In this document: positions 12,037 through 24,824 of the stretch, piece after piece | How positions within the stretch are numbered: position 1 is the stretch's first letter | Layout of the letters: every line of letters begins with the position of its first letter | Assembly (NCBI RefSeq): GCF_907165205.1 | Contig: NC_058190.1 | Coordinates: 44,876,116-44,940,115, forward strand | Direction of reading: 5' to 3' | DNA: 64,000 nt | From: Coccinella septempunctata | Lineage: Eukaryota > Arthropoda > Insecta > Coleoptera > Coccinellidae | Position numbers and translations under genes: made by a program | The notes under the pieces: generated by a model | What the model was told of the DNA's origin: nothing | What the model saw: only the letters and a program-made list of their open reading frames with translations | Databases searched by the model: none

Positions 12037-12529
12037 ACAGGATGAGTCTTTGACTCGTACGAAGACTTTAACAGTATAGATTCTTGAGAAACAACATATC
12101 GCAGATATTTCTTTATTTTTGAACATCAAAATACTCGAAAACGGCTCATTATACGAGAAAATATATGAAATTCTTTTATTTCACAAAATGTTCAAATATT
12201 CATTAGATACCGTCCAACTTAGTTTCAAGAGTTGGGTTCTTTAAAATTTGAGTATTTTTATGGTACGTAATGGTCATAATGAGAAAACTGGAAGACGTGG
12301 GTGATATCTTGTGTTCGAAAAAGATTCATCAAATAAATGAAAAACTATATACCAAAATACATTTCATTCGATAAAACCTTTTGTGAGATAGAACTAAAAT
12401 AACATTTTTTATGGTTTTTCAACAGCCTGTACCGAGCCCATTCGGAAAAAATGGTGAAGGAAAAGAGTGTTTCTTTTGACCTCAAAAATCTACTTTTAAA
12501 ATATTTGTACGAGTCAAAGAATCACCCTG
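12037..12529. mobile_element. MITE A, copy 2 (internally deleted, 493 bp)
   Basis: Both ends are present (CAGGATGAGTCTTTGACTCG and GAGTCAAAGAATCACCCTG) with flanking TA. Relative to copies 1 and 5, about 200 bp of the left interior is missing: after TTCTTGAG the sequence jumps to the CTCGAAAACGGCTCATTATA block. Confidence 0.9.
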
Positions 12530-12531
12530 TA

Positions 12532-14346
12532 CAGTGTAATTCTTCATTTAATTGCAACGTTCCCATATATGAAAAAGATATCATGCCTTCATAGTGCATT
12601 TATAATAACATAGGTTTCTAATGGGAACCCTTAACGTATTAATTGATTAGATTTCTTCTCTCAAACTCAAATTACAATTTTGCCAGACTATCCAGATCCT
12701 TTTTTCTTGAAATAGTTCATGATTCAATAGGAATTAAAAAATCCTTCTCTAACTCTCGGTATACTTCTTTGTTTTCCTGTTTTCAGTACCAACGGTTGAA
12801 GAGTATCAAGTTGTTGAATACATTCAAGCAGTTTTTACGAATTCGTTATGGATCATATCTCGAAGAAAGGTGTTTCTAAAATTGAACAAAACAACCCCGC
12901 ATCTCACGAAGAATTTTAACAAGTAACCACACCACCACCACCTTTTGCTGAATTACCATCTGAAGACGTGGTTATCACCCACATATAGGGGTTGTCAACG
13001 GTAATGGAATCAGAATGGCGGCATATTCAGGAAATGCCCAGATGTTAAGGGACAATAAGTGAACTTTTCAACATTTCTTCAACCGATCACCATCAAGTTG
13101 TTGAACCAAAGGCTCGCGATGGACGCCACTGCTTTGTTGAGATTTATGGCTCACCTGTAATCAACGATATCTGATCGAAGTAGGTGTTACTTGAATGGCT
13201 TATCCTTAATGCCGGATATAAGTCTGGAATTCAGATGGTGATCATTCGAATTTCGAGTGGGTGTCAGCTCCGAACCCAAAGAGACAGATTTTAAATTGCG
13301 ATATTAGATAAATTACGCAATTATTCCCTTACGCGGCTTTCGCTCTGGCTTCTGAAATTGAAATTCTTCATCAATGTTCTCATTTCGCCGGAAATTGTCT
13401 ATCCCCGTCTAATACCTGGCCATATATTTTCCCGGTTTCTTTTTCGACTTTCCCCGAGATATCGGCCAGGAGAAATTGCAGGCTTCTCCTCTACAAATAG
13501 GATTATCGAGCATCCTCGATACTCAATTTTCCATTAACTCTAGGATTAAATGGACAGAAGTCATTCCGGCTACATTCCATCTTCTAATTGAGCAGATCAG
13601 GGGATTTGATCAATATGGGTAATCAAATTGGGAGTTGTATCTATACATTTTGTCGAATGCTTCAGTATTAATCCCATAAGTCAGCACTGTTGATTATTTG
13701 ATCATTTCCGAAAGATCTCAACGGTTAATTTGATCTCTCAGATTCCAAGGAAATGGTGGCTGAAATTGAGGGAAAATCTCCATTATCATAAGTAATAATG
13801 ATGAAATTTGGGTTTAAAAATTACTTAAAACTGGCTTTTACTTGCAAAAAGAACGATCAACCAAAGTCGATTATTTTCGAAATACTTTTCATCCGCAGAT
13901 ACTTTTCGTCCGGCTGTTCGTCACTAAGCAATATTAGATCACGGGCGTTTAATCAATTCTGTGAATACAAATTTTGATGAAAACATAAGTGCCTGTGACA
14001 ATAACTGTCATTAGCAATTGTCAAATTAATTCTTTATGAAATCGGCTAGATTTTTCGAGTGAATGATGAATTAGCTATGTGATTCGAATGTTAGTATTTT
14101 GTATAATCAAGATATTAGTAACACTTCTCCAGAGCTCAGGGAATTGGCAAATACGGCGGCATAGATGAGACCATCAAACAGATAACTACTCACTTTCATG
14201 AAGGTATGTGAGGTCGATCAAAAAATGTAATATGCACCTCGGCGAAAAATTGTTTATATTGTCTAGTCTGCTTGCTAGCCTCGGCTGCGCCTCAGCTGTC
14301 AATTTGCAGGCTCTACTGTAATAGACAGGTTTTCATCCTTGTTACA
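12532..14346. other. Non-coding stretch, nothing recognised
   Basis: Contains a 78-codon ORF at 12643-12879 without recognised features and GC-richer, possibly conserved non-coding sequence around 13250-13700. Conservation cannot be judged without relatives. Confidence 0.45.
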
Positions 14347-14348
14347 TA

Positions 14349-15405
14349 CAAGGATGTATTGATATCTAGTTAACCAGTTCAATGTATAAAAAAATATATA
14401 TGTATGTATATGTTTATATTATATATGTATACAATAACTCATTAGAAGTGTCAGTGTGGAGTTTGAGGTCAAAAAATTAAACCAGGACTACGCAATAAAT
14501 TACAAGAAAGAAGATGTCCACCGAAATTGTGAAAATCGAAAAATTGGAGTATCGAGCCATCATCAAGTACCTGTATTTAAAAGGGTTAAGAGGTAAGCAG
14601 ATTTACGAAGATATGCTTAATACCCTTGGTGATCAATGTCCTTCGTATGCGACCGTGAAAAATTAGACTGAAAGCTTCAAAAGAGGTAAATTTTCCATTG
14701 AAGATGATGACCGATCGGGAAGGCCAGTTTCTGTGTCAGTCCCCGAAAATATCGATGCAGTTCATGATGACACGATTTTATCAGACCGTCGAATTGGGCT
14801 AAAACGGATATCTGAAGCACTGAATATTTCATACGAACGTGTTCATCATATAGTTCACGTCAATTTGGACATGAGAAAAATTGCTGCAAATTGGATCCCC
14901 AAATGTTTGAATGTTGACCAAAAGCGTGCCAGGGTAGAATCACTCGTTCGATCTGTGTTCGATGTGAAAACGATGTAGACTTCTTAAACCAAATTGTTAC
15001 TATGGATGAGATTTGGGTTCATTTCTACGATCCAGAAACAAAGTAACAATCGATTGAATGGCGACAGTCTGGTTCTCCAAGACCTAAGAAGTTTCGTGTC
15101 CAAAAATCTGCAGGAAAAGTTCTTGCTTCAGTTTTTTGGGATTGCCATGAAGTAATCGTAATTGATTTTTTGGATAAGGGTAAGAACAATAACCGAAGTT
15201 TACTATTCGACATTACTGACCACACTACGGGAAAAAATGAAATGGAAAAGACGCGGAAAGCTATCGAAAGGTGTTTTGTTTTAGCAGGGCAAAAAGAAAC
15301 AGCCTGCAACGTCTAGAGACGTTGCAGGTTCGCTGTAATGAATGTATCCGATTAAAAGTTTTGTTTGATACTGTAGTAGGCTAAGTGTTTTTCAATATAT
15401 CCTCG
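14349..15405 (+). mobile_element. Mariner element, copy 1 (defective)
   Basis: A mariner with ends related to those of copies 2 and 3 (CAAGGATGTATTG at the left, ATATATCCTCG at the right), flanked by TA. The transposase frame starts at ATG 14514 (MSTEIVKIEKLEYRA). It reads an N-terminal helix-turn-helix region, but a tryptophan codon has become TAG about 48 codons in. There is a frameshift near 14935, just after the ...DQKRARVE motif. The first catalytic aspartate region (MDEIWVHF) survives near 15003. A deletion near 15290-15320 has removed the second and third catalytic residues. A TATG-rich microsatellite lies in the 5' UTR (14388-14432). It cannot make active transposase. Confidence 0.92.
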
Positions 15406-15407
15406 TA

Positions 15408-17765
15408 AATAACTATGATGGAATTCATCTCTCGACTGAACGCATGCCTTCCCCAGCGAACCGCTTGAAAATGTTCGGATGCATTTGGCAATCAGCCAAA
15501 TCAACCAAGCACACCGAATCCAACGTATCTATTCACATGTGCCCTCCTTGGAGTTAAACTTCGCTGTGAACGCCTCTTTTGTCACTTCCATGGCTTTTTG
15601 TGCTATCAGTTGAAAATAAAGATTTAAAATCAGCATAATCCCCCATCGAAACTGAAAAGGAACCACTCATCCAAAATGGAGAATTTCCCCGAACCGAAAT
15701 CCCACTTCAGTTGAAGACGACTCAAAAATGTTCCCATGAGAAAATATGCAGGAGGATTCGAGGATCAGATTAAGGAATCATTTACTGCATTCAGTCCCCC
15801 ACTGATCAAAGTTTCATCAGACTCCGAAAGAGTTTTATCTCCCAACTGTTCTTTCAGACTGCCAAGATATTATAAAAAGTGCTCAAAGTGCCGCATAAAG
15901 CCCGAGTAGAAAATGAAGAATTACGCTCCACGATTCAATCTCTCCAAGTTTCCTGCAAGTGAAATTAAAAACTAGCTCTTTTCAACTTCCGCGACTACAC
16001 AATTAAAACACAATTCCCCGAAATTCTTAATTAAAAACTTAATCTCCCATAAATTAGAGTGGCAGAAAATGCTCGAAATGTCTCTACAAAGTGAAAAGTT
16101 CTCCCCTCCTGTTGGAGGTACGCTTCCTTTCGTAGCGAATTTGTTTCCTCGTTGAGCCAATTATTGACCTACGTTGAGGGCTGTATTGGACGATTGGACC
16201 CGATAGAGAAAGTTCTGCACTGTGTAGTTGCCGTTCTGAACTATTCCGTAAATTTTCTTTCGTATCTGCGAGAGCTTTCATAGTGGAGTCAATTGGTGAG
16301 GCAAAGTGCTACCGTAAAATTAATTCGAGTTTTCTAAGAAGCTGGGAAATGCCCTACTCGCTTTTCGAATATGGGAAAGAGAAATGAGATGGAAGGTAAC
16401 GGAATTAAAGTAGTATTTGGTGCTGGGAATTGTAATAAAGTATATAAATACGAGGAGAAATGCAGGCACCATCTCACTGAAGAGCAATAAACTGTTTCCA
16501 ACGATTTTCAAGCTGGTTTAGATGGAGAAGATCCCGTCTAAACAGGACAAGAGGTTTATTTTAAGATATTTCACTGTCACTCTGTTTTTGAGGGGACTCA
16601 GCCTTCTTGGTTATTAATTCCAATAGGAAACCTTTGACTTCAAGCAAGAAGATAATTGTCTGTTGTGGATGTGTTCCAGAAAAATGTTAATTTTTTTTTA
16701 AATGTATAAAAAGTATCTGAAACACGCAAGTCATATAACAAATAACAGGCCTCAATTTGAAATTTATAACCACATACGATAATTTCGTTGTAGATGTTTT
16801 GCATCTATCAAGAACTAAATGGGGATTGGGATTGGCTATCATTACCATCACACTGGGATGAATTTCCTTTGTAAGGACTAGCGATATTTATGCCCAAGAG
16901 AAAGCAAATTGCTCTATTCTCTACGTTCCAACATAGAGTTACAGAATTATAATTTAACATCCGCATACCCTGCAGATAAATATGGTACATTCAATTTACA
17001 TATCATTTCAGTTATGGAAAGTTTCGGAATTGTGGCTTGTAACAATATGCGAAAGAGACAGACTATAGATGTATAACGGTCACGGAGGGCAAAATTGGGA
17101 ATGATGAACATTCACTATGTTCCAAAATTTGTTCGTATGAGTTGAAGGTACATTTTTTTACTCCCCAGAAGGGTTCCAAACCAATGAAAGGAGTTAGTGC
17201 AACAGTAAGAATATCCTGTTATGAAATAGGCTGAATCAGTACATCGAACCTATATTATAGTCTAGCAAAACTAGCAGCAAAAAAGTGCAATTTTCGTTGC
17301 TTAACTAACTAAAGAAGGGTTGTGAAAACCAGAAGAAGAGTTGAATTGAGACCAAACAAGTGACTCACAGAAAAGCTCCATGGCCCCCACCCCCACATGT
17401 CTCATGTTTTGAGCTCTCCTAAATCTCGAATATCATAAGAGTGTACTTGTCGGGATTCAGCTTTTAAAGTAATCTTTATTTGCCAGGTTCAGTAGAACTG
17501 AATCAAGAGAAACGAAAATCATAGGCATTTGAATGACATCAACGAGGCATGTGAGAAGATGAAATGTTTCAATAATATACAGAGGCCACAAATGCTTCCT
17601 TGAGGAATACCAACATCCAGATACAAATGATCACCCATGGAAAAAAAGATTGGGGATCTCCCTTATGTTTGCATGTAAACAAGTTTGTTACACTTCATCC
17701 CCAATAATCTCCCTCCATCTCCCTCAACATCATCTACTCAGCAACGGCTCAGAAACTGCTCGTAA
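15408..17765. other. Non-coding stretch, nothing recognised
   Basis: Mixed AT-rich sequence. Several short ORFs on the minus strand near 15970-16510 overlap in different frames and have no recognised domain. No repeats shared with the window were seen. Confidence 0.45.
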
Positions 17766-19016
17766 TAGTTGGGGAGCCGACGATGCTAAATCGGAATTTA
17801 CTCGACGTAGTGGATTCTGAAGATTATAAGGTAGGAAAAAAAAGGTTCTATGATTTAGGCACTTTTGGTGGTGGGGAAAGCGTCTGCAAGTTTTCAAAGA
17901 TATGTACATACTCGATCGTGTCAGATTAAGATACAGTATATGCCCTACGTGTCTCTGATGATAAATTAATGTTAATCTGAAAATGGCAAAAAAAAAGTTT
18001 ACGAGCGTGTCATATTTTTGGATGATAGGCTAATTGGACCCAAAGGAAGCTACATTTTAAGAGCCTGGTAATTCGGACGTGACGCAAGGTCACTGCAGTC
18101 CTTCGAAAATGCAAAGAAAAACTTGTACATACTCGAGCGTGTCAGATTTTCATACAGATGGTCAATCTCGGTGTTGCAGACGTGTTGACCCTCTAATCTG
18201 ACACTAATGAGGGGGGTCTGCTCAATCTGACAGTTTGAAGATGATAACAAGGCTTTTTTTTAAATATCTCACTTCCTGTACCCTCTAATCGTTTCCGTAT
18301 TCATCATAAGATTCTATACAACTTTTGTCTGAACCAATTTGACATACTCTAAACCGTTATCGAGTTAGAGGGCAATAAGCGCGAGGAGCTTAGTCACACA
18401 TGCGACAGGCCAAGGTCAATGTAATAACTGTACATTCATCGCCATATATCTCAACAACGTTCAAACGGAGAAAAAATTGCTTCGGACAAAATTTGTACAA
18501 AATTTTATGCTGAACAACTTTTGTAATGAGCACAAAAAGAATTAGAAGCCCAGGAGAGGAGATAATTCAAGAAAGCTGCTTTTTGTGACCTTTATGTTTA
18601 ATTTTTATTGTTTCGGCTCGCTGAAACTGTCAGATTACAGTTTTTCCGCTATTCTGGAATAATTAGCTTCAAAATAAGAAAAAAAGCCACAGCGTTCGAG
18701 AATGTACACGTGACGTTTTTTTTGGAAGTTTGGCGCCCTTCCACACATTTTCGTCACGCTTAATTTGTCAGATCAAGAGAATATATACTTTTCAACATGT
18801 AATTAACCACATATATCTTAATCTGACACGCTCGAGTATGTACAATGATCGTGTTTTTTTTACTTTTCTGACAGGCTGTCCTAGACAATTCTCCCCATAC
18901 ACAGGTCCAATTTTTGGTACAGGTACAGGTACTCTAGAGGGTCCAAGGTATCTCCCCTTACATTAATCGGACACTTTCGAGTACATCCCGAATTTCCCTC
19001 TTGGGCTCCCCAACTA
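17766..19016. mobile_element. Family D terminal-inverted-repeat element, complete copy
   Basis: The left end TAGTTGGGGAGCC and the right end GGCTCCCCAACTA are inverted repeats. Similarity continues inward to about 40 nt (AAATCGGAATTTACTCGA versus AAATTCGGGATGTACTCGA). Inside, a motif around GACACGCTCGAGTATGTACA recurs in both orientations at 17903, 18124 and 18822, with weaker forms near 18000, 18703 and 18970. There is no transposase-like frame. Partial copies occur at 5763-7199, 26308-26657, 34349-34652 and 52500-52645. The class is unknown. I could not define a target-site duplication. Confidence 0.75.
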
Positions 19017-19756
19017 AAACCCAACCGCTGAAATCCTACCGGACGTCCTCGTTTTGCCAACAAAAATGCTTGCGGTCGTGCAGCGCAAAATTTCTCGTCA
19101 TTATCGCGTCAGTATTTACTGTTCCAGTATCGCATATCCAAACGGCGGCATAAACCGAGTTCGACCGCAAATTTGTGGGACGTGTAATGAAAGAACATTA
19201 CACGCTTTCATTAAGGACGACATAATAGCTGTTCGCTCGTTACACGGGTGTGTTCCAGTCTCGTTTTGAGCCAGGACCAGTGCCGAATCATGGTCTCGGT
19301 TTCATTAAAATATCCCGTCAAATTTAATTGTGGGCCGAATTAATACTTTCGGGGTGGTGCGGTCGAATTATGGTCTTTTTGCGAATGGCGGGTGTGGAGT
19401 ACTGCCACGAGCGGTTTAGACGTTGAGGATGTACGGCATATCCATATATCTTTGTCGAAAACTGACCAAATTCGATGTAAATTCGCATTTTATCGATCAA
19501 CCGACATATAAACTGCTGCACAAGAGTTAGGGATAGAGTATTCAAATTTTTAAAAGTATGTAATCTTCGAGAAAATCGCTGTAAAATCATTTAAAACTCA
19601 ATAACAACTTAAATCGATCCAATGAAAATCAGTATGAGACCTTCGTCAATCTGGTCGCCTTTTTTCTGAAGTTCGGTTCTTTACATATGCTTCATGAATG
19701 TTCTTATTTTGAAATGAAGTCAGTTTATCAACGGATTTGAAACGAGTTTTCTGAAA
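19017..19756. other. Non-coding stretch, nothing recognised
   Basis: Holds a small hairpin, GTGTAATGAAAGAACATTACAC, near 19180-19202, and a minus-strand 88-codon ORF (19324-19590) with no recognised features. The 5' part of the following Tc1-like element should lie here, but its expected terminal repeat is not found. Confidence 0.4.
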
Positions 19757-20708
19757 ATGCCAAGACTTAATTAACACACGCTGAGGCTAATAGGGCTATC
19801 GGAATGCTACAGGATGGCCTAACTCAGGTTGTTGTAGCGGAAAAGCTCCAAGTCAGCCAAAGTGTGATATCTCGACTTTGGAATAGGTTCAGGGAGACAG
19901 GTTCCGTGTTGGAAAGACCAAGGCTTGGTGGGTGACGAAAAACAACAACTGCTCAGGATCGTTTCATCACCATTTCGGCGAGAAGAAACCTTACATCTAC
20001 GTGTAGAATGCTACGGAATACTCTTCAAAATGCAATGGGGTCCAAGTTTCCATCGAAACTATCAGACGACGTTTGAGAGAGGTGAATCTAGGTTCTAGAC
20101 GTCCATTAAGAGTTCCATTAACACGTGACCATAAGCGTCAAAGACTGGAATGGGCAAGGCAACATTTCAATTGGAACGATCAATGGCGTAGTGTCCTTTT
20201 CACTGATGAATCCAGATATGGGCGATTTTCCGATTCTCGATGAATAAGGGTATGGACAATCCCACGCATACCCCGTAATCGTCGCTATGTCCAAGAAGTC
20301 CATCCATTCCGAGTGTTATGGTATGGGCGCACAGATCTACACATTTGTCCTGGGAATATGACCGCCTTACACTATAGGGAGCATGTCATTGACAATATTG
20401 TGCCAAATGTTCACGCTGCTATTGGTGAAACTTTTCAATTTCTAGACGATAACGCTAGACCGCACCGTGCAGTCATAGTTGAGAATGCGCGCGAGGAGCT
20501 TGGTATTCCATATTTATCAATACCTCCGCAATCACCAGATTTGAATTGCATAGAACATGCATGGGAAATGCTCCAAAGAAGATTAGATAATCATCAACCT
20601 ACCCCAGAATTCTTAAATGATCTGAGAGAGCTTCTGCCCCGTTTATGGAACCAAATTCCTCAAGAATTAAAACCATTAAAAAATGTTATTTTAGTTCTAC
20701 CTCACTAA
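19757..20708 (+). pseudogene. Tc1-like DD34E transposase pseudogene
   Basis: A decayed Tc1/IS630-type transposase. It starts MPRL at 19757 but soon hits a stop and a frameshift. The N-terminal region then reads an RAIGMLQDGLTQ helix-turn-helix stretch and RLWNRFRETGSV, followed by further stops and frame changes through 20300. The C-terminal third is open from 20313 to the natural stop at 20708. It keeps FLDDNARPHRA and PPQSPDLNCIEHAWE. The spacing between the second aspartate and the final glutamate is 34 residues, the DD34E signature. A DDE transposase cuts and pastes DNA between inverted ends. This copy is dead because of its frameshifts. Its 3' flank is the same sequence as the interior of MITE A. 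Confidence 0.9.
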
Positions 20709-21107
20709 CGGTTTCATCCAATGAAATGAATTTCGGAATTTAGTTTTTTCATTTATTCGATGAATCTTTTGCGAATACAAGATATCACTCAGGTCTTCCA
20801 GTTTTCTCATGATGACCATTGCGTACCATAAAAATACCAAAAATTCAAAGAACCGAACTCTTGAAACTAATGAATATTTGAACGTTTTGTAAAATAATTG
20901 TAATAATTGTATTCCTAATATTTTCTCGTATATGCACCATTTTCGAGTAATTTAGTGTTCAAAAATTAAAAAGTATGTTTGAAATTTGAAAAATTCGGTA
21001 GTTTGGCTGAATACAACTCTGTTTGAATGATCCACGGATGTGTAGTGTCACAGATTTAGCTCGAGAATCTACTGTTAAAATATTTGTCCGAGTCAAAGAC
21101 TCACATT
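20709..21107 (+). mobile_element. 3' part and right terminal repeat of the Tc1-like element
   Basis: After the transposase stop the sequence matches MITE A in reverse orientation, from the GAAATGAATTTCGGAATT block to the right end GAGTCAAAGACTCACATTG. This links MITE A to this autonomous-type element. The left terminal repeat is missing from the region upstream of 19757, so the copy is 5'-truncated. Confidence 0.85.
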
Positions 21108-21110
21108 GTA

Positions 21111-22707
21111 TACTAACCCCCGAAACTAACCCCCGAAAAATCACTACTTCAAATACAGTTCTGTGAAGAGAAGTTTACTATCTCAATCTCTAACAATTGA
21201 TAGATATCAAACGTAACAGCTTTCTATTCGTGGCTTTCTGTTAAGTTGTTTTTATACATCTGTTCTTTTGAGAAAAACTTAGATATTTCAAGTTGTTTTT
21301 ACAATATGTTATTCACTACATCACGCTCTTACCTCCTAAAATCGATTAATTGTAGTTGGCTACAAATAGTAGATGAAAAACCATGTGGTATTTGTTACCA
21401 AACCTTTTCTTATCGTTTAAACGCAAAAGTTTGATTCGAATTGAAAAAAATTGAAGAAATTTAACCATTATCGATACATATGTCATGCCGACAAGAGGTT
21501 TGGCTCCTGTTCAACTGGACAAAATTATACGGTGCAGACAGGATAGGTTTTCGTAGAGAAAATTTCCCGAAAGCAATGAACATCGAAAGAAGGGGATATC
21601 CATAATGCCAACATGAATACCACAATATTTAGTTAAATTCGAGTACTTTCATGAAGCCCAATATTCATTCAGCCCATAGGTCTTCATGTACAAATGATTA
21701 TTGCACAAGTTTTAAACGACTACAATCAACACTACATTCAATACATGAACCCAACTCTTCCGCTATATGGAATATGCCTCAACATCTAGGGCCCTGATGC
21801 AATATACAGCTAGATTAACGCTGAATCACGATGGCAACAAATGAATATTTCGGCTACCGATTCTGCGGCGGAATCATCGCACAACGCGAATAAATCACCA
21901 TAAGATTCGCGGGCTTCTTCCCCAATCAATCACTTTCATCGCAGCCGACAAAGAAGTTGTTTCGCCAATCCCCGAAAAGTTGAACAAAACATCGCCTGTT
22001 ACCTTTCAGCGGGTGAAAGTTTTGATGGATGGACTTGGCCTCACGCGACATCTTGCAAATTTCCCAACAACAATTACGCTCTCCTTCGGAAAAGTCGAGA
22101 GAGAGGCCTAACCAGATGAATCACCTTGCATCGATTAATATACGCCTCCAACGATATATTTTCTAGATGCAAATAATACGCATCTGTAGCCAGCCATTAG
22201 TTACGGAGGCGTATGGATGTTAACATCTCCAAGATTAATGATCTCGTCGACTGTAGAACACTGTTCATTATCGAGTTATCCCGATGTTGCAAGCAGTATT
22301 GAACTTGGAGATGCAGCGTTTCATTTTGCAATGTTTGCGAACAATCAGGAGATGTTGTTCATCGAAATCAGCAAATAACTTGTGAGGGCATCTATGCATC
22401 AAAATATTGTTACCTAGAATGTTGAGAGGTTAAATATATTTGGCTGGTACAACCAACAAAGGCCATATCTTAGTCAACCTATGTTATTTATGAGTTTGAT
22501 GGCCTTGATATTCGTTTTTTATTTCACTCGATCTTTTCTACAACATTCTTCAAAGGCTATGGAGCTGGAGCAAATATCTGCATTACACTAAAATCTCAAA
22601 ACATGTTAATATTTCTTCGATGTTGGGTACCATTAAGTAAAGCCCATTTTTCCATCTATTTCCATTCCTGATAGACCCTTGAAGTAGGGTATAGGGAGTA
22701 GGAAGTA
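21111..22707. other. Non-coding stretch, nothing recognised
   Basis: AT-rich with a GC-richer patch near 21850-22260. Only one short chance ORF, at 21246-21434. No shared repeats seen. Confidence 0.45.
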
Positions 22708-23938
22708 CGAGGATATATTGAAAAATTCTTATCCCACTATAGAACCAAACAAAATTTTAATGTCGAAATATTTTATTACTCAACATATTCTTTTTTTAAC
22801 TACCTTTAATACAGTAAACCTGCAACGTCTGTAGACCTTTCAGAAAAAATGTTTTTTCTTGCTCTGCAAACTAGACCTCCACAGCTTTTATAACCTCCTC
22901 GTTGGAAGAAAATTTATCGCCTTCTAAACTTTTTTTCAGTTGAGGAAAGAGATGATAGTCGGATGGACCCAAATCTGGTGAATAAAGGGGGTGTTCTAGT
23001 AATTCAAACCCTAAACCACGAATTTTTTGCATGGCAACATAAAATTTGTGTGCAGGCGCGTTGTCCCACCAAAACAAAACACTTTTGGATAGCTTTCCGC
23101 GTCTTTTCTCTTTAATGTTTTTCCAGAGAGTGGTCAGTAATGTCGAATATTAATCTCCGGTTATTGTTCTACCCTCATCCAAAAAATCAATCATGATTAC
23201 TCCATGGCAATCCCAAAAAACTGAAGCAAGAACTTTTCCAGCAGATTTTTGGACACGAAACTTCTTAGGTCTTGGAGAACCAGAGTGTCATCATTCCATT
23301 GATTGTTGCTTTGTTTCTGGATCGTAGAAATGTACCCAAGTCTCATCCATAGAAACAATTCGGTTTAAGAAGTCTTCATCGTTTTCAAATCGAGCACAGA
23401 TCGAACGCGATGCTTCTACCCTTGCACGCTTTTGGTCAACATTCAAACATTTGGGGATCCATTTTGCAGCAATTTTTCTCATATCCAAATTGACGTGAAC
23501 TATATGAGGAACGCGTTCGTATGAAATATTCAGTGCTTCAGATATCCGTTTTTGCCCAAATCGACGATCTGATAAAATCATGTCATGAACTGCATCGATA
23601 TTTTCGGGGACTGACACAGAAACTGGCATTCCCGAATTGTCATCTTCTTCAATGAAAAATTAACCTCTTTTGATCTTCGTAAATCTGCTTACCTCTTAAC
23701 CCTTTCGCATACAGGTACTTGTTGATGGCTCGATACTCACATTTTTCGATTTTCACAATTTCGGGGGACATCTTCTTTCTTTTAATTTATTGCGTAACTC
23801 TGGTTTACTTTTTCAACCTCAAACTTCACACTGACACTTCTAATGAGTTATTGTTCGTTGCTACGTTAACGCAATATTTTTTTATGCATGGAACTGGTCT
23901 AGGCTAACTTGATATCAATACATCCTCGTAAACTTTAC
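22708..23938 (-). mobile_element. Mariner element, copy 2 (full-length, defective)
   Basis: A 1,231-bp mariner on the minus strand, flanked by TA. Its ends are related inverted repeats (CGAGGATATATTG at 22708 and the complement of CAATACATCCTCG at the other side). The transposase is split over two minus-strand frames. One, 23629-23291, contains the ISEALNISYERV helix-turn-helix region and the first catalytic aspartate in SMDETWVHFYDP. The other, 23077-22871, contains WWDNAPAHK and YSPDLGPSDYHLFP. The second and third aspartates are separated by 34 residues, the mariner D34D signature. All three catalytic aspartates are present, but frameshifts and a start-proximal lesion break the gene. Confidence 0.93.
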
Positions 23939-23940
23939 AC

Positions 23941-24824
23941 TCAATGAGAAACAGTCCAGACATGATTCAATATGTCAAGAAAACCTCAAGACAAGATTTT
24001 TTTTCTTGTCGACCCCTAATTAAAGCTTCAAGGAGTACTAACAAAATATCGTTTAATGCGATTGCCAATCTTCAGACCAGGTTCTCCTACGAATAGTCCC
24101 ACGTTATTTTGTTTCCAATTACAAGTACATCCCAAGCCTCTCGAGGGATTTCACGCCTGCTTGTACCCTTCGTTTGAAGACCTTAAAACTGCAACTAACT
24201 TGGCATCTGCTGTTTTCCTTCCCCAAAAACAAAAGCTTGAACCCAAAAAGCATCGTTACACTTTTAACGTGAGTCGATGATATTCCTACATTTTGTCCAT
24301 AATAAAAGTTTCCATAATGCCGAGAATAACTTCCAGCGAGAATTCCTTTATAAAGTGCTTATTATAACGTTTCGAGAAAATAAGTTTATGATCTTTAACG
24401 CTAGAACGACTTTCTCGCAGCCCTAATTCGCCATTCTGTTCGAATTTGGATCAACTGATGTTCGCCCCACTTCAAATATTCAATATCTTCACGCTTGGTC
24501 GGGTACGTTTCTAATTTACCAAGTTTTCGTTTTGGAATTTTTTAATTGCGATTTTGAGGAGATGTCTGGAGTTGCGGCAAGCAAACGTTCTTCATGGAAA
24601 ATAATTACTTTTTTCGTGTTGAAACGATTTGTTATATACAGTATCAGTTCTGATTATAGGTCTTCTTGACGTGACTGTCAGTTGACTTTGGTCTGTTGGG
24701 AAAAAAGTTGGGTTGTCTGATGAAACCTAGGAGATATTTCTTTCCGGATTCTTATAATTTGTAAGATCCAGATCACCTAACTCAGCACTTAGTGCAACCC
24801 TTGGATTACACATAGAAATGGATG
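23941..24824. other. Non-coding stretch, nothing recognised
   Basis: No repeats or recognised reading frames. The 74-codon plus-strand ORF at 24056-24280 shows no features. Confidence 0.45.
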
